A stretch of 64,000 nucleotides of DNA from GAS188 sp963713805 (GCA_963713805.1 CAVQNF010000001.1:85574-149573); one strand, 5' to 3'; numbered from the stretch's first letter, positions 18,635 through 28,879 are shown. The notes: generated by a model not told the origin, from the letters alone. Numbers and translations are program-made.

Positions 18635-20194
18635 ATGACCCAGGCGAAATTCTACATCACGACAGCAATCTCCTACCCGAACGGTGCGCCGCATATCGGC
18701 CACGCCTATGAGGCGGTCGCAACCGATGCGATCGCGCGTTTCAAGCGCGTCGATGGCCATGACGTCTTCTTCCTCACGGGCGTCGACGAGCACGGCATGA
18801 AGATGACGCAAACGGCGGCGAAGGAGGATATGTCGCCGCGAGCACTGTCGGATCGCAACACGCCGATCTTCATGGCGATGTGCGACAAGCTGTCGATCTC
18901 GCGCGACCGCTTCATCCGCACAACCGAACCGGCCCATTACGAGGCCTCGCAGGCATTGTGGCGACGCATGCAGGCGGCCGGCGATATCTATCTCGGCACC
19001 TACACCGGCTGGTATTCGGTGCGAGACGAAGCCTTTTACGATGAGAGCGAAACGAAGCTCGATGAAAACAAGGAGCGCATTGGTCCGCAGGGGACGCCTG
19101 TCCAATGGACGGAGGAACAGACCTATTTCTTCCGCCTTTCGGCCTATCAGGATCGCTTGCTCCGGCATTACGAGGCAAACCCGGGTTTCATCGGTCCCGA
19201 TACGCGCCGCAACGAAGTGGTGAGCTTCGTGAAGGGTGGCCTGCAGGATTTGTCGATCTCGCGTTCGACGCTGAGCTGGGGGGTGCCGGTGCCGGATGCT
19301 CCGGGCCATGTGATGTATGTGTGGGTGGATGCGCTGACGAACTATATCACGGCCCTAGGCTTCCCCGATGAGCAGAAGCCTCTGTGGCAGTACTGGCCGG
19401 CGGATTACCACATCATCGGCAAGGATATCGTGCGGTTTCATGCGGTCTATTGGCCGGCCTTCCTGATGTCGGCGGGGGTAGCCGTGCCGAAGCGCGTCTT
19501 CGGGCATGGCTTCTTGTTCAACCGCGGGGAGAAGATGTCGAAATCGGTCGGCAACGTCATCGACCCTTTCGCTCTCGCGGATGCCTATGGGGTCGATCAG
19601 CTCCGCTATTTCTTCCTGCGCGAGGTCGCGTTCGGCCAGGATGGCAGCTACAGCCACGAGGCGATCGTCAAGCGCATCAATGCCGATCTCGCCAATGACC
19701 TCGGCAATTTGGCGCAGCGCTCCTTGTCCATGATCGCCAAGAATTGCGAAGGCCGCGTGCCGAAGCCCGGGCTCTTTTCAAAGGCGGATGCGGCGCTCAT
19801 CGCGGAAGCGGACGCCTTGCCGGCGCGCGTCCGGTCGGCCATGGACCAGCTCGCGTTGCATGTGGCGCTTGCCGATATCTGGAGCGTGGTGGCGGCCGCC
19901 AATCGCTACTTTGCCGGCGAGGAGCCCTGGGTGAAGCGGAAATCGGCGCCCGAGCGTTTCGCCACCATTCTTTACGCCACGCTCGAGACGTTGCGGGCAG
20001 TCGGCATCGTCACCCAGCCCTTCATTCCGGGCGCGGCGGGGAAGCTTCTCGACCTCATCGGGATCGGCGAGGATCGACGCATGATGGACGACATCGGACC
20101 TGCGGGCCGGATCGAGGCGGGACGTTTGCTACCCGCCCCGGTTCCGATTTTCCCTCGCTATGTCGAACCCGAGCTCGATCCCGCGGCGCCTTGA
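18635..20194 (+). CDS. metG: Methionyl-tRNA synthetase
   Basis: Class I synthetase charging tRNA-Met. The HIGH motif is HIGH at residues 20-23 (PNGAPHIGHAYE) and the KMSKS loop is GEKMSKSVGNV near residue 300. At 519 residues it is the short alphaproteobacterial form without the C-terminal tRNA-binding EMAP domain. The connective peptide lacks the four-cysteine zinc knuckle, as in the one-domain class. The stop overlaps the tatD start as TGATG. Confidence 0.96.
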   Translation: MTQAKFYITTAISYPNGAPHIGHAYEAVATDAIARFKRVDGHDVFFLTGVDEHGMKMTQTAAKEDMSPRALSDRNTPIFMAMCDKLSISRDRFIRTTEPAHYEASQALWRRMQAAGDIYLGTYTGWYSVRDEAFYDESETKLDENKERIGPQGTPVQWTEEQTYFFRLSAYQDRLLRHYEANPGFIGPDTRRNEVVSFVKGGLQDLSISRSTLSWGVPVPDAPGHVMYVWVDALTNYITALGFPDEQKPLWQYWPADYHIIGKDIVRFHAVYWPAFLMSAGVAVPKRVFGHGFLFNRGEKMSKSVGNVIDPFALADAYGVDQLRYFFLREVAFGQDGSYSHEAIVKRINADLANDLGNLAQRSLSMIAKNCEGRVPKPGLFSKADAALIAEADALPARVRSAMDQLALHVALADIWSVVAAANRYFAGEEPWVKRKSAPERFATILYATLETLRAVGIVTQPFIPGAAGKLLDLIGIGEDRRMMDDIGPAGRIEAGRLLPAPVPIFPRYVEPELDPAAP

Positions 20195-21010
20195 TGCTCG
20201 TCGACAGCCATTGCCATCTCGATTTCCCCGATCTTGCGGCTGACGAAGCCGGGGTTCTGGCGCGGGCAGAAGCCGCGGGCATCGGGCTTCTTCTGACGAT
20301 CTCGACGCGGGTTCGACGCAACGAGACCCTGCAAGCGATCGCCGCACGACATCATCACGTGTTGTTCACGGCCGGCACGCACCCGCACAATGCCGCCGAG
20401 GAAGCCGACGTGGCGACCTCCGAAATCGTCGCGCTCTCCACCCATCCCAAATGTGTCGGCGTCGGAGAAGCCGGCCTCGACTATCATTACGATCGAGCGC
20501 CGCGCGATGTGCAGGAACGGGTGTTTCGCACGAATATCTCCGCCGCGCGTGAGACCGGGCTGCCGCTCGTCATCCATGCGCGCGACGCCGACGACGACAT
20601 GATCCGCATCTTGACGCAGGAGATGGGGAAGGGGGCCTTCAAGGCCGTGCTGCACTGTTTCACCTCGACGGAAAGACTGGCGCGCCACGGGCTTGATCTC
20701 GGCTTCTTCATTTCGTTTTCAGGGGTCCTGACCTTCAAGAAATCGGTGGAGCTGCGCCGCATCGCGGCGACGGTGCCGCTCGACCGATTGCTCGTCGAAA
20801 CGGATGCCCCCTACCTTGCGCCCGAGCCTCATCGCGGCCGAGCGCAACGAGCCTGCCTATGTGGTTGAAACGGCCAAGGTTCTCGCCGCTGCGCGAGGCA
20901 TCAGCTTCGACGCGCTCGGCGAGCTCACGACGGCGAATTTCTTGCGCCTTTTCGACAAGGCGCGGACCGCCTTTTCGCCGGCGCGGCGCGAGCCGCTGCC
21001 CGACGCGTGA
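20194..21010 (+). pseudogene. tatD: TatD-family DNase, frameshifted near the C-terminus
   Basis: TatD proteins are metal-dependent 3'-5' exonucleases of the TIM-barrel hydrolase superfamily. The first 225 codons match: MLVDSHCHLDFPD (metal ligands), GTHPHNA, VGEAGLDYHYD, PLVIHARDADDD, LHCFTST and DRLLVETDAPYLAPEPHRG. An extra A at about 20841 then shifts the frame, which ends early after ACLCG at 20868. In the neighbouring frame the rest is intact: RNEPAYVVETAKVLAAARG, then LTTANFLRLF, with the stop at 21010. All catalytic residues precede the break, so a shortened protein might still fold; this is uncertain. Confidence 0.82.
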
Positions 21011-21119
21011 CCACAAAGACGGAAGCTTATCTTTTGCGGCAGGATCATAGGTTGAGACAATGGATCGCGGGCAGGGCGCTGATCCCATCAGAGCGCATCC
21101 GGGTCTAGGCGCGTCCGCC

Positions 21120-21944
21120 ATGCATCTGCGCGTCACTATTCTCGGCTGCGGCTCTTCGGGCGGCGTCCCACGCGTGGGCGGCGATTGGGGGGCCTGCGAC
21201 CCGAAGAATCCCAAGAACCGTCGCCGACGATGCTCGCTGCTGCTCGAGACGGGGGATGGCGACGCGCTCGTCACGGTCCTCGTCGACGCCTCGCCGGATC
21301 TGCGCGAACAACTTCTCGATGCCGAGGTGCGCCGGCTCGACGCGATCGTCTTCACGCATGCGCATGCCGACCACACCCATGGCGTCGACGATCTGCGCCC
21401 GCTTGTCATCGCCGCACGTTCGCGCCTCGACGCCTGGATGGACGAGCAGACGGCGCTCGCCCTGAAGCGACGCTTCGGCTATGTGTTCGAGACGCCTCCA
21501 GGCAGCCATTACCCGCCGTTGCTTACCGAGCGGCACCTTTCCCGCAATGAGGCAACGACCATTCTCGGGCGGGACGATAGCCGTTTGACCATCACGCCTT
21601 ACTGGCTGCCCCATGGCGATATCGAAGCCTTGGGATTGCGCATCGGCCGTTTCGCCTATGCGCCCGATCTCAACGGCATCCCGCGCGCGAGCGAACCGAT
21701 GTTCGAGGACCTCGACACGCTGCTGATCGACGCGCTGCGCTATCGCCCACATCCGTCGCATTTCAGCCTCGACGAGACGCTCGCCGCGATCGCCCGCTTC
21801 CGGCCCAAACGCGCCGTCCTCACGAACATGCACACCGATCTCGATTACGAGACGCTTGCGAAGAGCCTGCCGCCGAATGTGGTGCCGGCCTTCGACGGCA
21901 TGCAAATCATCGTGAAAGACACAAAACTTCGCTGGAATTCGTAG
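21120..21944 (+). CDS. MBL-fold metallo-hydrolase, PhnP-like
   Basis: A 275-residue metallo-beta-lactamase-fold protein related to the PhnP phosphodiesterase group. It has LGCGSSGGVPRVGGDWG at the N-terminus with a cluster containing C26 and C38, the metal motif HAHADH (residues 80-85), and later PHGD and ALRYRPHPSHFSLDETL. The last part has NMHTDLDYE. In Rhizobiales this gene follows metG and tatD. I use the ATG at 21120; the frame is open for 20 more codons upstream but that part is not conserved. The substrate is not established. Confidence 0.88.
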   Translation: MHLRVTILGCGSSGGVPRVGGDWGACDPKNPKNRRRRCSLLLETGDGDALVTVLVDASPDLREQLLDAEVRRLDAIVFTHAHADHTHGVDDLRPLVIAARSRLDAWMDEQTALALKRRFGYVFETPPGSHYPPLLTERHLSRNEATTILGRDDSRLTITPYWLPHGDIEALGLRIGRFAYAPDLNGIPRASEPMFEDLDTLLIDALRYRPHPSHFSLDETLAAIARFRPKRAVLTNMHTDLDYETLAKSLPPNVVPAFDGMQIIVKDTKLRWNS

Positions 21945-22251
21945 TGCGGTGCCGCCGAATCGATATTTATATCGCAACTTCAGTTGTTTATGACCAACAC
22001 CTGATAGTTCCATAATATATCTTATGCGAATCGGGAATGGTGCACAGAGGGGTGGCAGGAGCAATTCTCGCGATCAACGGTAGGCCTTCGCGGCGTCTCA
22101 CGAAGTTTCCGCCCAGGATGCCGAGTAGCGCGAAGCGGCCACTGTGCGCCCTCGCCGCGAGGCAAACAGCGGCCATTACACCGATGGTGGGTCGAGGAAA
22201 ACCCTCGCGGCGAGCAGCCGGCGGGCTCTCAGCCCTTCCCGGCGAAGGGTC
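21945..22251. other. Convergent intergenic region between MBL and degP
   Basis: About 307 bases, no gene supported. The left part is strikingly AT-rich for this window and holds two palindromes: CGATAT-TT-ATATCG (21961-21974) and CATAATATATCTTATG (22011-22026, 14 of 16 positions symmetric). The right part holds a 12-base inverted repeat (22151-22162 and 22203-22214, CTCGCCGCGAGG / CCTCGCGGCGAG) that may end transcription of degP. Such palindromes are typical of operators, but no start codon lies beside them. Confidence 0.5.
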
Positions 22252-23760
22252 CTACTCCATCGCCACGGCGACGTAGCGCATATCGCCCTGTGCGTTGGCG
22301 ACATATAGAAGCGCGGACTTCTTGCCGTCCTTCTTGAGATTGTCGAGGAGCTTTGCGACGTCGGTCGGGGATGAGACGGGCTGCTGGCCGATCTCGACGA
22401 TGACATCGCCGGGCTGCAGGCGCTTGTCGGCGGCGGCCGAGTTCGGATCGACGCCGGTGATCACCGCGCCTTTGATGCCATCCTTGATGTTGTAGCGATG
22501 GCGTAGGTCGTCGGTCAGCGGAGATAGATCGAGGCCGAGCGCTTTCTTCAGCGCGGAGGTGTCGTGCTGGGTTTGCGTGAGAGCCGCCACCTTCTCGTCC
22601 TGCAACCTGCCGAGGGTGACGGGGACCGCCGTCTCCTTGCCGTCCCGGATGACGACCACATCCACGACCTTGCCCACGGGGGTCGCGGCCACCATGCGCG
22701 GCAGATCGCGCGATTCCTTCACGTCCTCGCCGTTGAACTTGACGATCACATCCCCCTTCTTGATCCCGGCGGGCTTCGCAGGACCGCGATCGTCGACGCC
22801 CGCGACCAGGGCGCCACGAGCCTTGCCGAGGCCGAGCGTTTCGGCAATGGAGTCATCCACGCTCTGGATTTGCACGCCGAGCCAGCCACGGCGCACCTCG
22901 CCGAACTGGGTGAGCTGATCGAGAACCGGGCGCGCCAGATTGGAAGGGATCGCGAAGCCGATGCCGATCGAGCCCCCTGTCGGCGACAGGATCGCCGTGT
23001 TGATGCCGATCACCTCGCCGTCGAGATTGAACAGAGGCCCGCCGGAGTTGCCGCGGTTGATCGCGGCATCCGTCTGGAGATAGTCGTCGTAGCTTCCCAA
23101 ATCGATGTTGCGATGGCGTGCCGAGATGATGCCCGCGGTCACGGAGCCACCGAGGCCGAAGGGGTTGCCGACCGCCATCACCCATTGGCCGATCCGCATC
23201 TTTTCGGAATCCCCGAATTTCACCGCCTTCAAGGGCTTGTCGGGCTTGACGCGCAAGACGGCGAGATCGATCTTGGCGTCCTTGCCGACCACCTCGGCCT
23301 TGAGCTTCGAGCCGTCGGTGAAGATCACCTCGATATCGGTTGCGTCGCCCACCACGTGATTGTTGGTGATCACGACACCGGCGGGATCGACGACGAAGCC
23401 GGAGCCCAAGGAATTCGACTTGCGCATGCGCGGCGGTTGCGCGGGAGCGTCGCCCCCCTGCCCTTGGCGCTTGCGATTGAAGAAATCATCGAAGAGATCG
23501 TCGAACGGCGTATTTTGTGAATCGCCCGGTGTCCTGAAACTACGCACCTGCTCGGTCGTCGTCGCCGAGATGTTCACCACCGCGTCGACCACCTGATCGG
23601 CGACGTCGGAAATCTCGCCGGGGCCACGGGCGGCGCCAGCCTCGATCGGAGCGGCCATGAGCAGCGCCAAGGTGCAGGCGAGCCCCAATGGGCGCAATCT
23701 TGCGGCGGCTTTACCCTTCGGGCGCGAGAGCTTCAGGTCCGTCATCTGTTCAGTCCTCAT
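22252..23760 (-). CDS. degP: DegP/HtrA (Do family) periplasmic serine protease
   Basis: Periplasmic protease-chaperone for misfolded envelope proteins. Signal segment around residues 25-44 (LACTLALLMAAPIEAGAA). Catalytic triad H135 (ITNNHVVGD), D165 (DAKIDLAVL) and S239 (NRGNSGGPL). Two PDZ domains follow: the first begins with RRGWLGVQIQSV and the second ends near QPVSSPTDVAKLLDNL. 502 residues, normal length. The ATG at 23760 is listed; a second ATG at 23745 is also plausible. It is downstream of hflK-hflC-DUF2065, the usual order in this group. Confidence 0.95.
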   Translation of the reverse strand: MRTEQMTDLKLSRPKGKAAARLRPLGLACTLALLMAAPIEAGAARGPGEISDVADQVVDAVVNISATTTEQVRSFRTPGDSQNTPFDDLFDDFFNRKRQGQGGDAPAQPPRMRKSNSLGSGFVVDPAGVVITNNHVVGDATDIEVIFTDGSKLKAEVVGKDAKIDLAVLRVKPDKPLKAVKFGDSEKMRIGQWVMAVGNPFGLGGSVTAGIISARHRNIDLGSYDDYLQTDAAINRGNSGGPLFNLDGEVIGINTAILSPTGGSIGIGFAIPSNLARPVLDQLTQFGEVRRGWLGVQIQSVDDSIAETLGLGKARGALVAGVDDRGPAKPAGIKKGDVIVKFNGEDVKESRDLPRMVAATPVGKVVDVVVIRDGKETAVPVTLGRLQDEKVAALTQTQHDTSALKKALGLDLSPLTDDLRHRYNIKDGIKGAVITGVDPNSAAADKRLQPGDVIVEIGQQPVSSPTDVAKLLDNLKKDGKKSALLYVANAQGDMRYVAVAME

Positions 23761-23822
23761 GGGCGAAACGCCAGGATTTCAAATAGGCGCTGACCAGCCC
23801 TCTGCCAATGGCGCGCCTGTTC

Positions 23823-24020
23823 TCACCAAAGGCCCGCTCGTCGGGCAAGCCATACCAGAGCCACACCGCAGATCGCCGCGACGATCCCGGCGCTGCGCAA
23901 CCGCCGCTCCCCATGCTCCGAAACTTCTCGCATGGCACGGGCAACTCCACGCGGGAAGGCCGCGAACAGCAACCCTTCGATGGCGAAGACGAGGCCGAGA
24001 GCAGCAATGAAATCTCTCAT
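23823..24020 (-). CDS. DUF2065 small membrane protein
   Basis: A 65-residue protein with two hydrophobic helices: IAALGLVFAIEGLLFAAFP (about 4-22) and AGIVAAICGVALVWLARR (about 45-62). The short hydrophilic link contains FPRGVARAM, typical of DUF2065. These genes regularly lie between hflC and degP in Proteobacteria. The start at the ATG at 24020 gives the family N-terminus MRDF. Role unknown, presumably linked to HflKC/FtsH membrane quality control by context. Confidence 0.82.
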   Translation of the reverse strand: MRDFIAALGLVFAIEGLLFAAFPRGVARAMREVSEHGERRLRSAGIVAAICGVALVWLARRAGLW

Positions 24021-24049
24021 TTCGCCGCTCGCCCCGTCCCGGCGACGCA

Positions 24050-24976
24050 TCAATTATTCGCAGGTGGCGCGGGCGTGGCAAGAGACGCAGAAGGCTGAGG
24101 CGTCGAGCCGTGACCGGTCGGATCGTTGAAGTAGCGGAAAAAGCTCGAACCAGGCGACATCACCATGCGGGTGGAATCGGGCTTAAATCCGACCTCGTAG
24201 GCTTGCATCGAGCGATAGAAGGCGAAGAAGCCCGGATCGCGCCCGAACGCATCGGCGAAGATCTTGTTCTTTTCCGCGTCGGCCGTGCCGCGTATCTCCT
24301 CGGATTTCTGATTCGCATCGCCGAGGATGCGCGCCACGGCGAGATCGGCGTCGGCGCGGATACCGAGACTGAGCTGCGTGCCGAGCGAGCGGATGTCCTG
24401 CGCGTCGCGCTGACGATCGCTGATCATCCGATTGAACACGGCCTCGGTATTCTTGGGCGGCAGCATCACCTGGCGCAATCGCAGATCGACGATGTTGATA
24501 CCACGTGACACGACCTGCTGATTGACCTGGTTGAGCATCCGCCCTTGCAGCTGGCCACGTTCATTCTTGACGATGTCTTCCATCTTCAATTCGGCGATGA
24601 CGCCTCGCACGGCCGCGCTCACGACCGCTTGGAGCTGCTGAGTGGCGCCCAGCCTCGAGCCGACGGCTTGATAGAAGCGCAACGGGTCACGAATGCGAAA
24701 GCGCGCGAAGGAGTCCACGACGAGCTGCTTCTGCTCGGATTCCACGACCGTCTGGGCCGCCACGTCGAGATCGAGAATCCGCTTGTCGAGCGTGATGACC
24801 GTCTCCACCAGCGGCGTTTTGAAATAGAGGCCTGGTTCCGAAATCGTGCGCCGAACATCGCCGAAGCGCAAAACCAGCGCGTATTGCGTCTGACGCACGG
24901 TGAATAGGGTGTTCGAGGCGAGAACCAGGAGAATGATGAGCGCGACGAGGGCGCCAATTCGTGAGGTGCCGCTCAT
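24050..24976 (-). CDS. hflC: HflC, SPFH-domain regulator of FtsH
   Basis: HflC with HflK forms a membrane-anchored periplasmic cage around the protease FtsH. 308 residues: an N-terminal transmembrane helix (LVALIILLVLASNTLFTV), then the SPFH domain (TQYALVLRFGDVRRTISEPG, LDKRILDLDVAAQTVVE) and a helical region with LRLRQVMLPPKNTEAVFNRM and GTADAEKNKIFADAFGRDP. The tail is proline-rich. The ATG overlaps the hflK stop as ATGA. Confidence 0.94.
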   Translation of the reverse strand: MSGTSRIGALVALIILLVLASNTLFTVRQTQYALVLRFGDVRRTISEPGLYFKTPLVETVITLDKRILDLDVAAQTVVESEQKQLVVDSFARFRIRDPLRFYQAVGSRLGATQQLQAVVSAAVRGVIAELKMEDIVKNERGQLQGRMLNQVNQQVVSRGINIVDLRLRQVMLPPKNTEAVFNRMISDRQRDAQDIRSLGTQLSLGIRADADLAVARILGDANQKSEEIRGTADAEKNKIFADAFGRDPGFFAFYRSMQAYEVGFKPDSTRMVMSPGSSFFRYFNDPTGHGSTPQPSASLATPAPPANN

Positions 24977-26103
24977 TTCGCCGCTCCCTGGCCCGCGCGG
25001 CGCTGCAATTCCCCGAGCGGCAAATAGGGCAATACGGACGAGCCGCCCTGCCCTGCTCCCTGGTCCAGGATCACCTTGTCCATGCTGCCGAAGACGCGCT
25101 CCATGGTCTCGAGATACATGCGCTCGCGCGTGACATCGGGCGCGTTCTTGAATTCCGCATAGACCTGATCGAAACGCGAAGCCGCGCCCTTGGCCTCGGC
25201 GACCGTTCGAGCCCGATAGGCCTCCGCGGCTTGAGTGATCTGGCTCGCCTGGCCTTTGGCCTCGGGAACGACCTTGCTCGCATAGGTCGCCGCCTGGTTC
25301 TGCACGGTCTTCTGGTCGATGCTCGCGGCCTGCACGTCTTGGAAGGCAGCCATGACCTCCTGAGGAGGCAAGTCCTTCAAAAGATTGACGATCTAAATCT
25401 GGACGCCAGCCTTGTAGCTGTCCAGGATCTCCTGCATCGAATTTTTCACCTGCTGCTGAATAGGCTCTCGATCGGTCGTCAGGATCGCTTGAATGTTGCG
25501 TTTGCCGATGACCTCGCGCATGACGCTCTCGGCGACCGCCCTGATGGTGCCCTCCGGATCCTCGATGTTGAAGGCATAATCCTGCGGCCGGGCCGGATCG
25601 ACCTGCCACTGCACGCTGAAATCGATATCGACGATATTGTCGTCGCCGGTGAGCATCAGCCCTTCGTCGTTCGGCCGCGATGGAGTACGCCCGACCGCGT
25701 TCGTTCCGGAAACGCCGATTTCCATGGTGTTGGTGCCGAGCACCTGCACTTTGATGTAATCGCCGATCGGATAGGGCCAGTTGACGTTGAGGCCGGGGCC
25801 CACGGTGCCGACGTAGCGCCCGAAGACGAGGTTGAGACCGACTTCCTTCGGCTGCACGGTGTAGAGCCCGGTGGCGAGCCAGCCGAGCACGCCCAGCAGC
25901 ACGAAAAACAGGATCGCCTTACCGCTGAACCCTTCTCCGCCGCCGCCGAACCAGCCGCCGAGCCTTGCTTGCAGGCGCCGAACCATATCCTCCAGATCGG
26001 GGGGCTGGCGTCCGCTATTGCCGCCGGAAGGCCCTTGACCCCACGGTCCTTGTCCCTGGGGGCGCCACGGCCCACCTCCCCCGCTCTGATTGCTCCAAGG
26101 CAT
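24973..26103 (-). pseudogene. hflK: HflK with in-frame TAG at codon 237
   Basis: The whole 376-codon frame is HflK: a Gly/Pro-rich cytosolic N-terminus (SNQSGGGGPWRPQGQGPWG), a transmembrane helix (AILFFVLLGVLGWLATGLY), the SPFH domain (LVFGRYVGTVGPGLNVNWPY, DDNIVDIDFSVQWQVDP) and the helical region DLPPQEVMAAFQDVQAA, ending with QRRAGQGAAK. It is interrupted by one in-frame amber codon (25393-25395) in DSYKAGVQI-stop-IVNLLKD. The frame does not shift. A CAG to TAG change would restore glutamine and a normal protein. As written, the product would lose its last third. Confidence 0.85.
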
Positions 26104-26227
26104 ATTCGATCCTTACCACAGCCGCGCGACCCGCGCTGCTCGGGCGATGGCTTCACCCGCGCCATCTCGCGTGTCAAGCTCGGCTCGTCACCTGCGACGC
26201 CATGGCCATTCGGCCTAACCCCGCCCT

Positions 26228-26752
26228 CTACCCGTTAATTTCGGCCCGCGAGAGCGTGATAACCGCGTAGGCATGATCATCGCCAGATTGAGCGTCATGC
26301 TCCTCGCGGCCGGTCTCACGCCACTCGTTGCCGTCGAGCGAAGGGAATGCCGCGTCGCCCTCGATCTCCGCGTGAACGCGCGTAAGGTCGATGCGCGACG
26401 CGCGGGGCAACAGCGCCGCATAGATCGCGGCCCCGCCGGCGATGATGATTTCATCGGCGTCCATCCTCTTCGCGAGCTCTTGGGCCTTCAAGACCGCATC
26501 TTGCGGCGAATGGACGACGTGAACGCCTGCTGCCGCAAAGTTCACATCGCGCGTCACCACCACGATCTCGCGCCCCGGCAGCGGGCGCCCGATCGACTGG
26601 AAGGTCTTGCGCCCCATGATCAACGGCTTGCCCATGGTGATCCTTCGGAAGCGCTTCAGATCGCTCGGCATGCGCCAGGAGAGGCCATTATCCTTGCCGA
26701 TGACGCCGTTCTCGGCGACCGCGACGACGATCACGAGAGGAAGGTTCCTCAA
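26228..26752 (-). CDS. folA: Dihydrofolate reductase
   Basis: NADPH-dependent reduction of dihydrofolate. Family features: VAVAENGVIGKDNGLSWRM (folate and catalytic region), PSDLKRFRRITMGKPLIMG, RKTFQSIGRPLPGR, the VVVTRD strand and IIIAGGAAIYAALLP. It ends in TAG. The start is uncertain: a TTG at 26752 gives RNLPLVIVV at the N-terminus, a GTG nine codons into that is also possible, and the frame is open further upstream. It precedes hflK on the same strand, the usual order, but thyA is not next to it. Confidence 0.92.
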   Translation of the reverse strand: MRNLPLVIVVAVAENGVIGKDNGLSWRMPSDLKRFRRITMGKPLIMGRKTFQSIGRPLPGREIVVVTRDVNFAAAGVHVVHSPQDAVLKAQELAKRMDADEIIIAGGAAIYAALLPRASRIDLTRVHAEIEGDAAFPSLDGNEWRETGREEHDAQSGDDHAYAVITLSRAEING

Positions 26753-26917
26753 GCCTCGCCCCTTTGCTTGCCGGCAGGCAAGCGCCTGCGATGCACCGCG
26801 CATGCACGGCTCGAGCCCGACGCGTCCAAATGGCAGAGCAAGCCGGTCATCTCTTTCTTGTTTCGATGCCTCACCCGTCGAGACGTGCGGCGCATTCGAT
26901 CACAAACGTCCTTTTTG

Positions 26918-28879
26918 TCAGGCGGCCTCGCCCAAGGCGTCACGTGCGCGCAGATCGGGTGGGCGCGCCTCCTCGACGAAAGCCGCAAGGGCCGCGTCGA
27001 GCGGCATCATGCGCGTCTCGTTCGATCCGAGCCGACGGATGGAGACGGACCGCTCGGCCGCCTCCTTCTTGCCGACGACGACGAGCACCGGGATTTTGAC
27101 CATGGAATGCTCGCGCACCTTATAGGTGATCTTCTCGTTGCGCAGGTCGACCTCCGCGCGAAGACCCATGGCAAGTGCCGCCTCCAGCACTTGGCTTGCA
27201 TAGTCATCCGCTTCCGACGTGATGGTCGCGATCATGATCTGAACCGGCGCGAGCCAGAGCGGGAAATGCCCGGCATGGTGCTCGATCAGGATGCCCGAAA
27301 AGCGCTCCATCGAACCGCAGATCGCCCGATGCACCATGACGGGCGTTTTCTTCTGGCCGTCGTGATCGATGTAGAACATGCCGAAACGCTCCGGCAGGGC
27401 GAAGTCGACCTGCGTCGTGCCGCATTGCCAGTCGCGCCCGATGGCATCGCGGAGCACATATTCGAATTTCGGCCCGTAGAAGGCACCCTCCCCCGGGTTG
27501 ATGCTGGTCTTCACGTGCCCGCCGGAACCGGCTTCGATCTGCTTGAGCACGCGCAGCATCACCTCTTCGGCATGGTCCCACATGGCGTCGGTGCCGACGC
27601 GCTTCGCGGGCCTCGTCGAGAGCTTCACGACGCATTCCTCGAAGCCGAAGTCCTTGTAGACCGACATGATCAATTCGTTGATCTTCAAGCACTCGGCGGC
27701 GAGCTGCTCTTCCGTGCAGAAGACATGGGCGTCGTCCTGCGTGAAGGCGCGCACGCGCAAGAGCCCGTGCAGGGCGCCGGAGGGCTCATAGCGTGACACG
27801 GCCCCGAACTCGGCGAGGCGCAGCGGCAGGTCGCGATATGATTTCAGCCCGTGCTTGAAGATCTGGATGTGGCCCGGGCAGTTCATCGGCTTGATGGCGA
27901 AGACGCGATCATCCTCGGTCTTGGTCACGAACATGTTCTCGCGGTACCAATCCCAATGGCCCGAAGTCTCCCATAAGGATTTGTCGAGGATCTGCGGCGC
28001 GTTCACCTCCTGGTAATCGCGGGCGAGCCGTCGGCGCATGTAGGCGATCAACTGCTGGAACAGGGTCCATCCCTTGGCGTGCCAGAAGACGACGCCAGGT
28101 CCCTCCTCCTGGAAATGGAACAGATCCATTTCGCGGCCGAGGCGCCGATGGTCGCGCTTCTCGGCCTCTTCCATCTGCTTGAGATAAGCCTCGAGGTCCT
28201 CACGCTTTGCGAAGGCCGTGCCGTAGATGCGCGTCAGCATCGGGTTTCTGGAATCGCCGCGCCAATAGGCGCCCGCGACCTTCATCAACTTGAACGCATC
28301 CCCGATCTTGCCGGTCGAGGTCATATGCGGGCCGCGGCAAAGATCGATCCAGCCGCCCTGGTCGTAGAGCTTGATCGGCTCGCCGGGCTGGATGGCATCG
28401 ACGAGCTCGACCTTGAAGTTCTCGCCCTTCTCACGAAAGAAGGCCTTGGCTTCCTCGCGCGAGACCTCACGCTTGGTGAACGCCTTGTCGCGCGCGATGA
28501 TCTCGCGCATCCGCTTCTCGATCGCGGGGAAATCCTCGGGCGTGAACGGCTGGTTGCGCGCGAAATCGTAATAGAAGCCGTTCTCGATCACAGGGCCGAT
28601 CGTCACCTGTGTCCCGGGATGGAGTTCCTGAACTGCTTCCGCGAGCACATGGGCGGCGTCATGGCGGATGAGCTCGAGCGCGCGCGGATCATCGCGCGCC
28701 ACGAACTCGATGCGTGCATCACGCGCGATCGCGTCGGAAAGGTCGGCGAGCTTGCCGTCGAGCGCCATCGCGACCGTGCGCTTCAAGAGCGAAGGCGAAA
28801 TCCCTTTGGCAATCTCGGCGCCGCTGACGCCGGGCTGAAATTGGCGCTTTGCGCCATCCGGAAATGTGAGGGTGATCAT
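26918..28879 (-). CDS. thrS: Threonyl-tRNA synthetase
   Basis: Class II synthetase, 653 residues. N-terminal TGS domain (ITLTFPDGAKRQF), editing domain with RHDAAHVLAEAV, GPVIENGFYYDF and YDQGGWIDLCRGPH, catalytic core with IKPMNCPGHIQIFK, FTQDDAHVFCTEEQ and FYGPKFEYVLRDA, and the C-terminal anticodon-binding domain beginning LWLAPVQIMI. The ATG at 28879 has AGGAG six bases upstream. Sequence intact throughout. Confidence 0.97.
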   Translation of the reverse strand: MITLTFPDGAKRQFQPGVSGAEIAKGISPSLLKRTVAMALDGKLADLSDAIARDARIEFVARDDPRALELIRHDAAHVLAEAVQELHPGTQVTIGPVIENGFYYDFARNQPFTPEDFPAIEKRMREIIARDKAFTKREVSREEAKAFFREKGENFKVELVDAIQPGEPIKLYDQGGWIDLCRGPHMTSTGKIGDAFKLMKVAGAYWRGDSRNPMLTRIYGTAFAKREDLEAYLKQMEEAEKRDHRRLGREMDLFHFQEEGPGVVFWHAKGWTLFQQLIAYMRRRLARDYQEVNAPQILDKSLWETSGHWDWYRENMFVTKTEDDRVFAIKPMNCPGHIQIFKHGLKSYRDLPLRLAEFGAVSRYEPSGALHGLLRVRAFTQDDAHVFCTEEQLAAECLKINELIMSVYKDFGFEECVVKLSTRPAKRVGTDAMWDHAEEVMLRVLKQIEAGSGGHVKTSINPGEGAFYGPKFEYVLRDAIGRDWQCGTTQVDFALPERFGMFYIDHDGQKKTPVMVHRAICGSMERFSGILIEHHAGHFPLWLAPVQIMIATITSEADDYASQVLEAALAMGLRAEVDLRNEKITYKVREHSMVKIPVLVVVGKKEAAERSVSIRRLGSNETRMMPLDAALAAFVEEARPPDLRARDALGEAA

